From the NCBI RefSeq assembly GCF_019112545.1, contig NW_025064888.1:1181620-1245619 (forward strand): a stretch of DNA of 64,000 nt, given 5' to 3'. The position numbers and the translations under genes were made by a program. The notes beneath the pieces were generated by a model that did no database searches, had not been told where the DNA came from, and saw only the letters and a program-made list of their open reading frames with translations. Below, in pieces: positions 56,774 through 64,000 of this stretch. This DNA comes from Guyanagaster necrorhizus (Eukaryota; Basidiomycota; Agaricomycetes; Agaricales; Physalacriaceae). Numbering within the stretch: the stretch's first letter is position 1; each line of letters starts with the position of its first letter.

Positions 56774-57021
56774 TCGGTGCAACTTTTGGTACTATTTATT
56801 GAATCATTTTGGGCCATGAGGCAGGATACATTGACAGTCGAAAGAGGAACAAGCTACTTCGCGAAATTTTCATTTATCAGAAGCCTGGAGAGTCAACCGA
56901 GAGCGATCAACCGTTCCAACCCTAACCCTACGACAGCCAGTAGGCAACCACCTTTTCATTTCTCTTCAATCCTCACGCTCCTTCCCTATGTCCTGTCCTC
57001 TCCACACGCTCGTCGTTCAAC

Positions 57022-57512
57022 ATGGTGGGTGCCATCTGCCGTTATCGTCTCGTTCATCTCTCATAGCACTGGGCTAGTCTGTTGCAGGACAAATGTTCTC
57101 TTCACGTTGCGACTTGGCGTCCAGACTCACTGCGACGGAGCCTCTTACAGCACACTTAAAGAACAGGACGAATGCTCAACTATAACTAGATATTCTAACG
57201 GAAATTGTGCAAATTCACTCTGGACTTGAAGCTGGAAACTTGAGCTTGAGAGCCGACAAGAAGGTATCTTGAATTCTTCTCTCCAGACCTTGAGCGCGTT
57301 TCAGATCCCCAGTGCTAGATTATCTGATAGGGAAAAAGGGCCCCGAAAGGACAGGTTATACTCTCGTACGGAGCAGTATAGGGTGCGTACGCACCTGCTC
57401 TTCGTGTTTTCATTCTTGCTCACTTCAGGCGCAGCCAATCAACAAGAGACCAAGAAAAAAGACTCCGAAGCCTGCCTTGGCATATGAAGAAAGAACATCT
57501 CGTGCCCACTGA
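57022..57512 (+). pseudogene. Basic protein gene, probably broken
   Basis: ATG 57022 reads MVG, then an intron (gtgcca to ttgcag) and FSSRCDLASRLTATEPL to an in-frame TAA. Directly after the TAA the frame goes on as LDILTEIVQIHSGLEAG, an intron (gtatct to tttcag), ARLSDREKGPRKDRLYSRTE, a second intron (gtgcgt to cttcag) and a Lys/Arg-rich end INKRPRKKTPKPALAYEERT before TGA 57510-57512. Phases of the last introns agree, so the 3' part looks like a real gene. Either the TAA makes it a pseudogene or the true start lies downstream. The basic tail suggests a nuclear protein. Family not recognised. Confidence 0.4.
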
Positions 57513-58097
57513 ATGCGACACGCGAGAACGGCGTCAGTATCACCGAAGCGCCTGGAACCCGCATTTACTTTGAAGACGGTCATGCGACATTTGATCATCA
57601 AACCGCTCATCCCCCCTCGTGCTGACCAGGGATTCATAGCGATAACCTCTCCATGTTCACAACATCGATGCCCACAGTGGAACGAGATAAATGGGCCTGA
57701 TCCATGATGCTCCGAGACGCTTGTCAAAACGATGAAGAAATGTTGAAAAAACTCGACCGTGATTACCCTGGCAGCGGCAGCACCTTTTATTTCAGTGATA
57801 TCCACGCACGTTTCTCTAGACGAGTACTTTGAGTACTAGCGACAGAACTGACGGTCGTCAATTCAGTGCGTAGTTCATTTTATTTTAGGTGTCTGTTGAT
57901 GTACGTACTACGTTATGGCTAATGGTAATGTGACAGTATCGTCCACGGTACGGATACGTATCCGTATCCACCATATATATCCGTCGTGGTACAGATACAG
58001 TGCACATCCCTAACATTGAATACCTCCAACGTCAACAGCTCAATATTTTTCTCTCCAGTTTCATCGGATCTCTTCCAGTACAGTTCTCCTCGATCTC
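57513..58097. other. Coding-like debris and promoter of the next gene
   Basis: A plus-strand frame from about 57511 reads NGVSITEAPGTRIYFEDGHA and then meets a TGA; a second piece near 57708 reads RDACQNDEEMLKKLDRDYPG. Both seem remnants of one unidentified gene. The last 150 bp are the promoter region of the gene at 58098. An inverted repeat of the type ccgtac/gtatccgtatcc lies near 57937-57968. Confidence 0.3.
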
Positions 58098-60688
58098 ATG
58101 GACGTCTTCCCACCATATTCCACACGACCGAGCGGTGGGGATGACGGTGGTGCCCAACCACCCTCATACGAGCTCTCCTACCCACTGCTCATCGGCAGTC
58201 GTGTCCTCCAGACACCCTTTGTCAGCATATCTCAGCTCAAGGGCCACCTATGTCTCTTGAGGCACTTTGCCTCCCTCAAGGAACGAGTCGAAGGGATCGA
58301 CCGTTCCAGATACCCAGATGCCCCCAGCGATAAGGACCGCAAGTGGTCGTGGTTCGTTGGACTGGCCGTTGAGAGGTATGTTCCTTGGCGACTGGTTGAC
58401 TGGAGGCTTGACGGTGTTCATTAGGTTCGAAAGATGGTGCAAGGCGCTGACAGCTCAAGACGAATTGGATTTCGCTGACCAGCAGCTGCCTCCTGTCGAT
58501 GTTATCATGGTGAGCGATAGTACGTTTTGGTATCTAAGATCCCGTTAATTTCGAGCTGCATAGGTTTGGCATGCCTACTTGTTAAATCCTGCGTATGTTT
58601 CGCATGATGTCTTGGTGATGTTACATTGATCGCATATCAGGCGGTATTCTGAAGATTCGTTACGAAACAAGCACATCAAGATACTTGCAAGTATGGGTAA
58701 CTGGTTTCGGGACCTCGTATGATTACCTTGAATTATTTTTTCAAGGTTGAGCTGACTGGACGGATTAGGAACGGACATGCTACACCATCTACTGGCCTCC
58801 GTCAGATGCCCGTGTCCAGAACTGGCTGCAGAAGACCCATCTCCCCTATGATCCTTTCGAGTCGGTAATGATATTGACTGAGCGAGAAATAATTTGCCCC
58901 AAATGTCTCAAGAAGGTCGACGTTCGTAAGTACTAGTACCGTTTGGTCTTGATAGTCATCTCTGAATGAGGTCTAGGCTTGGTGAATCCCACTGGCAGTG
59001 GATATCTCCAGCACGAGTTCACAACCACGTGTCCGGGGTGCCGACTGAAGATTACGAAGGAAAAGTTGTCTTTTCACAAACTTGTGAAGGACCTGGTGGG
59101 TTCCAGCGATGTCCTTGCGTATGTTCTGACTGTCGTCTCTTCTTTCCTTCTGCTGATCGATACCTTTGACATCCAGCGGAACTCTTCACACGCCTTACAA
59201 TATCGACAATTCCAAACGTGCGAAGGCGATCAAGTCCCGCATTTTAGAGATGAGACCGCCAGCATTTCGGAAGGGAGATGCGAAAACCGAACAGGAATGG
59301 GCGGTCGACATACAGGAGAAAATGAACTACAGTATGCAGAAAATTCAAAGTGTTATGGGCCAGCGTATGAGGGTATACGGAGGACAACTGTACGTTTGTA
59401 TTTGTTGTTTCTTTGACAATCCTGATATTGAATTGATAGGCTGCCTCGAATCATGAGCGCGTGCGAAGATGACAAGATATTTTCGTTGGATCTCGTCGGG
59501 GCAGTGGGTACCTTTGTGAGCACTCTACAGATGGAACACTTACATGATGAAGGTACTCCGACAAGGATCGTTTGTGAACAAGATGCATAAACTGGGTTGG
59601 ACAAACCCGGACTTTTTCTCGTCCTCCGAGGATGAAGCAGCGCTGAAGCACTGTATTGCTCGTTATCACGCGTAAGCAGGGCGTCCTCTTGGTGCTTGTT
59701 GCTCAGCGGACCTCACAAACAAACCAGATTCCTGGACCTGATGTCGTCGTCACCTGCTGGATTCTTTGTCCCAACGCTGGACATTGACCTGGTTTGGCAT
59801 ACTCACCAGCTCATGGCCCGGAAGTACTCCCGCCACTGTCTCAAATATGTCGGTCGGTTCGTCGACCATGACGACAAGGTGGCCGAAAACAGGCTTGCAA
59901 ACGCCTTCGACATCACTTGTCGGGCATGGAAAGTACGTAACTCGCCCTCTCCTTTCTCTGCCCTACTAATGACCCTTTGCAGGACCGTTTCAGGATCGCA
60001 TATACATACTGCGGGTGTCCGCTCCCGGGCGACACGATTGGACAGAAATTAAGCAGACTCGTAACGATACATAAGCAGTCGGTGGCACCTTCTCACCTCG
60101 TCCCGCCCCGGGATCGAAGCGATCTCCTCGCAGCGACACATCCGAGCGACCATAATGCGGTGTATCCATTCCAGCACCAGGGGCAGGTCGACGCTATGAG
60201 ACGGGAGAGGCTGAATAAGCGGGAGAGGAGGATTAGGCGAGAAGCGCAGGGGGTCAGTAGGAATAGGAGTGTTGGACATGACGCGGCGTTTTTGGTGCCG
60301 GTTCCGTTGAATTATGTGTATGGGGTTGGGTGTGTGGCGATGTCGGGGAATGTGGTTGGAGGGGGTGGAGGGGTCAGGGGATGTGCTGCTGTTGTGAGTC
60401 CTCCTAATCGGACTTTTTTGTTTTGGACTTAATCTGTTTGTTTTTGAAGGGTGTTGGTGGATATGGGAGTTGTGGTGAGTTTTGAGTGTAGCTGGATGTT
60501 TGAGTGATATTCTGATTTGGTCTTTTTTTCTAGGCGCTGGGTGCGGAGGGGGAGGTAGCGCAGGTTGTGGTGGTAGCGGGACTGGCTGCGGTGGCGGTGG
60601 TGGGGGAAGCTGTGGTGGTGGTGGTGGAGGCTGTGGAGGTGGTAGTGGAGGCTGTGGTGGTGGTGGTGGATGTGGTGGTGGAGATTAG
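58098..60688 (+). CDS. Glycine-rich domain-containing protein (GRDP/DUF1399 family)
   Basis: Thirteen exons with closing phases give 652 aa: 58098-58375, 58425-58509, 58564-58592, 58641-58716, 58769-58925, 58977-59118, 59177-59389, 59440-59503, 59553-59671, 59728-59932, 59983-60393, 60450-60474, 60534-60688. The DUF1399 core has the two family signatures LPPVDVIMVWHAYLLNP and LDIDLVWHTHQLM, each centred on a WHxH/WHA block; between them lies a treble-clef-like zinc site (CPKC, then CPGC). The Arg-rich segment RRERLNKRERRIRREA follows, and the last two exons encode only Gly, Cys and Ser (GCGGGG units), giving about ten cysteines in 50 residues. Plant relatives act in stress and hormone responses; fungal function is unknown. 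Exons as short as 25 and 29 nt occur. Intact. Confidence 0.85.
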
Positions 60689-61693
60689 TTGTTCCGCGAA
60701 TCGCAGTATCTTCTAAATATGGTGCCCGTGCTGTCTTTATGGTGATAATTTTTCCAAAACAAAAATAAAAGACAGCCAAGGTTTCTTTTGAGGCTAATTT
60801 TCAGAGGACAACCGGGATTGAGAGATATGCGGAATACCATGTCGCTGCGCCGTAGTCGGAGGGAAAGTATCGGAATGGAAGTTGGGGCGCGTCAGGGCAG
60901 TCTATTTGCCGGTACTGCAGTAATCATGGTCGATACAGGGGCCTGAGCTCAATATCAATAGCACATCTTCGCTCGAGGAGGTATGCCATACCATAGGCAC
61001 TCGACTTTGTCTCTCTTTATCAATCCTGGAAAACAATCAATGACATTTCGGAGCCGGGATATTTAGTTGCCACATAGTTACCTGCCAGCAATTAGCAAAC
61101 ATATGGCACCACATCTGTACGCGTCTCCGCGGACCAAAAATATATATAAATATTTCCTCTTTGCACTCAAAGATTTCGCCTCGCCATCCCAGTCTGATAT
61201 TCTTCAATCCATATAATTCCTTATACAGCAAAAGGACAAGCAGAGGCTACGTTCGTCCATTCGCCGTTGACAGTTCAATGAATCTCTAGAGAGTAAATAT
61301 CAGAAGAAACAACGGTTCCCTGGTCGGAGCTAGTGGGGGGATTTATAGACAATGGTATGGTATATTGGCCGGGGGTTGGACAAAGATACAAGCATCTTTT
61401 TTAATCGAAGAAAAATCGGCAGTACCATTTCTCCAGGATTTTCGACCTTGTCTTCAAAGAGTATTTCGGCCTCATTACTAGTAGAGACGGTCCAAACGCC
61501 GTTGTCACAGATTTAAGAGCTGCAAATCGTGAACGCACGTAAGAGCACACTCTCGTGTTCGTCCTCACCGAGACTTGAACTTGTAAGAAGATAGTGTGAT
61601 GGGGTAGCACCTATACTGTGTATTATATCGTGCGCCCGGCCTCGGTATCCAGGAATACTGACCTCACTTTATGTTTAATGATCAGAGACTTTT
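60689..61693. other. Intergenic stretch
   Basis: No supported gene; AT-rich 3' flank, tatatataaat near 61140. Nothing else seen. Confidence 0.4.
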
Positions 61694-61990
61694 ACGAATA
61701 ACTTCAACTGCGGAGGGCGCCGCCAATGCCAACGAATGGATCATAGTCGACATCGCCTCGATGAGATATCCCATCTCCTCTGCCGTCCACATACTCCACT
61801 CATTTCATTCGAGGGACAGTTCACGGAGGGATGGACTCAATCGCAGTACATCGATGAAATGTCTACGCCCAATGACGTTCGTCCTGACACCGTTCACAGA
61901 CAATTTCACAAGCGAGCATTGGGATCTCTCGACGAGACACTGAAGAGCAGGGGGCCAAGGGGGGGGGTATTGAGTTAAGAGAACTAGCAA
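61694..61990 (-). pseudogene. F-box/LRR-type fragment (minus strand)
   Basis: The minus-strand frame reads CSLVKLSVNGVRTNVIG, HFIDVLRLSPSLRELSLE, a TGA, then WTAEEMGYLIEAMSTMI. The pattern CSLxKLxV...FIDVLRLSPSLRELSL is common in the leucine-rich part of agaricomycete F-box proteins. One stop interrupts it and no F-box is attached. Probably a relic. Confidence 0.45.
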
Positions 61991-62127
61991 GGGACAGATG
62001 GGATGGTAAAGACTATGCGCAAAGATTTCGACGGACCTGGGAATTGCCGTAAATCAAAAATGCAATTGGGCGGCTTCATCCCGACACTCGCGATTCGCCG
62101 TGTAGTGAAAATACCTGGACATACGGT

Positions 62128-62607
62128 ATGCCCAAGCAATGTTGTCACACCTTTGCTGAACGGACCCCACAGTTGGAACGCCTTCAGCTGTGCATAAATA
62201 TTCCGTCGAGTGCGGATCCCTTCGTTGACACCGTAGCTAATGCGAGGATAGATCATGCATTCGTCGATATGATCTGCTGCCGACCACGGTTGTCTACGAA
62301 GGTTTCAGCGGGCGCAAGAGGTATGTCGCTGACTCGTAGACCTTTTGTGATTGGGGACAGCAAGCTCGGCCATCTGAGGAAGATGCGGAGAGATGGGTAC
62401 GATATCCGTATCGAAGTATACGAATGGAATACCATTTTGGATGTGCTGCAGTGTCAAGCAGTTCGTAGATCATATTGTGTTATCCATACGAATGAAACCA
62501 TTGCGGCCTTCGATAGAGTGACTATGGCTCTGAAGAACGTCATAGACAGCCCGGTCACATTTGCGAATAGAGACTGGCATTTGATCAAAAATTCCTGTGG
62601 GCTCTAA
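62128..62607 (+). CDS. C-terminal F-box-like fragment or small hypothetical protein
   Basis: Open frame of 159 aa ending in TAA. Middle reads RIDHAFVDMICCRPRLSTKV, and near the end LGHLRKMRRDGYDIRIEVYE, similar to the last segment (LKxMRDxGxDIxI) of agaricomycete F-box proteins. The first ATG lies within a sentence-like run (QLERLQLCINIP), so the true start is probably upstream and lost or spliced. It is oriented opposite to the F-box fragment at 61694-61990, so the two are not one gene unless an inversion split them. Confidence 0.35.
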   Translation: MPKQCCHTFAERTPQLERLQLCINIPSSADPFVDTVANARIDHAFVDMICCRPRLSTKVSAGARGMSLTRRPFVIGDSKLGHLRKMRRDGYDIRIEVYEWNTILDVLQCQAVRRSYCVIHTNETIAAFDRVTMALKNVIDSPVTFANRDWHLIKNSCGL

Positions 62608-63042
62608 AATTTACTGGGCTGGCACGCGAATCATGACAATCACCTTGACTTGAACGATGGTGGAGATTTCCAGAAGAGGGAGCAGGGGAAGGATTCTGTG
62701 GTATTTCGATCTTGAAATACTAATGACGAACTTGGACTGAGAGATCGGCATTGGCGTCGAACAGCATTCTTCAGATAGAAACAGTCAAAGGAGATTGGAT
62801 ATAAACCGATGGAGCTGAGGGAGGGTTTGACGCATTGAGACGTCCCGCAGCCGAGACGATATTTACAGATGGTGATGGTAGGCAGAAAAATGATAACGGA
62901 AATAAAATACACATAAGAGACACGTCAGTGGTAGGAAGAACATCGTCAATCATACCTAGTTTGTCTCAGTGAGCCTAAAGACACGGATTATAGGAACACG
63001 ACGAGATCTCAGTAGCCACTTATAGCCACTTACCCTCACAAT
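62608..63042. other. Intergenic stretch
   Basis: Nothing supported; lies between convergent frames. Confidence 0.4.
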
Positions 63043-64000
63043 TCAGTTCGCTCCATCATCATCACCAGCTGCAGACCTGCCAGCTTTCAGGGATTCAATG
63101 CAGCCCATCAATTTCATGTACTTTGTCGGAGACGATGAGACGCCTTTCCCGCGTGCACCCATAAATTCCTCCAGCTTGGCCTTTCTATCCATACCGGCCT
63201 GATATTCTGCCAGATACGCGTCCACGGTCTTGTCTTTTAGTCCGGAGAGCTCCTTCTGAGGAAGAACACCGAGCAGTGTCTGCGCTCGCCTGTTTGCTGT
63301 CAACCTCTCTGGATGAACAAAGTATCGGTAAGGCTGGGAAATGAATTCTACTCGAGGGTGAGTAGGAGAAGCTGTGGTGTCAGGATGGGAGAGATCGAGG
63401 CCGATGCGAGGGGATTTGTATATATGGAGTCTCGTATTTGTGTTTGGGGATGGACAAAGGAACATGCAAGTTTTTCTTTCACCCAAACATGTGTTGTTGA
63501 ACGCGTTAGTGTCGTTGCCCCAGTGATTCTCGACCAAATCTGGAATTCTTTCCGCCCCACTGAGCTGTAGGATATGATCCACGAGGAGAGATGGACCCGA
63601 AATGATTTTTCCAGAGTTCAAGTCGCGGAGGGTGCGTAAAAGAACGCCACCGTAAGAGTCAGGATGCGAACTTGAAGAAGAAAGAAAATAGCGTGATTCA
63701 GTGGGAGTGATGCCGCTTATTGTGAGGTCCAATCCCTTGCGCGTCCCGCCTCTATATCCAGAGGTGCTGATCAGGGTTTGTGTAGAATCATTAGACCGTC
63801 TAGGGATGCGGTGAAAATACCTGAGCATGGTTTTGCTCGGTCAGTTCTCGAGCAGGAAGCAATGATAGGAAAAGGTTTTCCTACCATTGACCTGCCGTCT
63901 TTTGTTCCTGGCTTCTGTGAGTGAATGGGTCCCGGTGGCAAGTCGAATTCCAGAAATAAAGCTCCATCTCCATGATTTGAAGTCTGGTTTCTACGGAGTC
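63043..64000 (-). CDS. Conserved protein of unidentified family (3' part; continues past the edge)
   Basis: Main exon 63043 to about 63830, preceded by exon 63892 to beyond 64000 (reads LFLEFDLPPGPIHSQKPG then TKDG). The donor gtcaat after 63892 fits phase 2. Either the acceptor precedes TATTTTCAC (63831), or the intron runs on to the acceptor at about 63775, which would remove 54 more bases without changing frame. Conserved-looking blocks: GYRGGTRKGLDLTI, GGVLLRTLRDL, SGPSLLVDHILQLSG, PRIGLDLSHPDT, HPRVEFISQPYRYF, LTANRRAQTLLG. The layout (TRKGLDL, LLR, SGPSLL, PRIGLD, PYRYF) faintly recalls methylpurine-DNA glycosylases (RKGL/GPGKL/PRVG), but key catalytic residues cannot be matched, so I give no function. 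C-terminal tail is acidic (GDDDGAN). Confidence 0.5.

Noticed and set aside
56918..56929. Two telomere-like units aaccctaaccct
   Set aside because: Only two copies, at the edge of coding-like sequence; too short to call an interstitial telomere.

Overview
The window is nuclear DNA of a filamentous basidiomycete, most likely an agaricomycete (mushroom-forming) fungus. The evidence is many short GT-AG introns of about 47-80 nt with CTAAC/CTGAC-like branch sites, F-box genes in the agaricomycete style, a DUF6533 membrane protein, HAM1-domain sequence, and a chromodomain-type Ty3/gypsy retrotransposon. Coordinates and splice sites were worked out by hand from the sequence; families are named from recognised motifs, not from searches.

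Left part (1-13 kb): 5' end of a tRNA-dihydrouridine synthase (DUS1 type, minus, runs off the left edge), a decayed mitochondrial-carrier fragment, an intronless F-box gene (3.3-4.5 kb), the end of a surface protein, a 12-exon alpha/beta hydrolase with an 8-nt micro-exon (5.6-8.0 kb), a small single-membrane-span protein, and the mitochondrial methionyl-tRNA synthetase (10.3-12.3 kb).

Signalling block (14.5-24 kb): a phosphoinositide phospholipase C (944 aa), a DUF6533 multi-pass membrane protein and a G-protein alpha subunit (353 aa) lie within 10 kb. All could act at the plasma membrane, but nothing in the sequence proves a shared pathway.

Middle (25-45 kb): an F-box gene with one intron, a field of decaying genes (a phosphotransferase relic, an unidentified gene with frameshifts, a HAM1-domain relic), a four-exon hypothetical gene, lunapark (ER junction protein, with a GC-AG intron) and a two-finger GATA transcription factor.

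Transposon island (about 45.8-56.8 kb): a 7.93-kb LTR retrotransposon (47771-55700, 517-bp LTRs, target duplication GCAAG) sits inside the LTR of an older, related, oppositely oriented and truncated element. The younger element carries gag (CCHC knuckle), protease, RT, RNase H, integrase and chromodomain, all riddled with stops, mostly TGA. It appears to use a self-priming mechanism like Tf1: the 13-nt primer-binding site is complementary to the predicted 5' end of its own transcript. The older element and its flanks contain essentially no CpG, a sign of methylation-driven CpG-to-TpG decay.

Right part (57-64 kb): a partly broken basic-protein gene, a 13-exon glycine-rich-domain (GRDP/DUF1399) gene ending in a Gly/Cys tail, F-box fragments, and an unidentified conserved gene running off the right edge.
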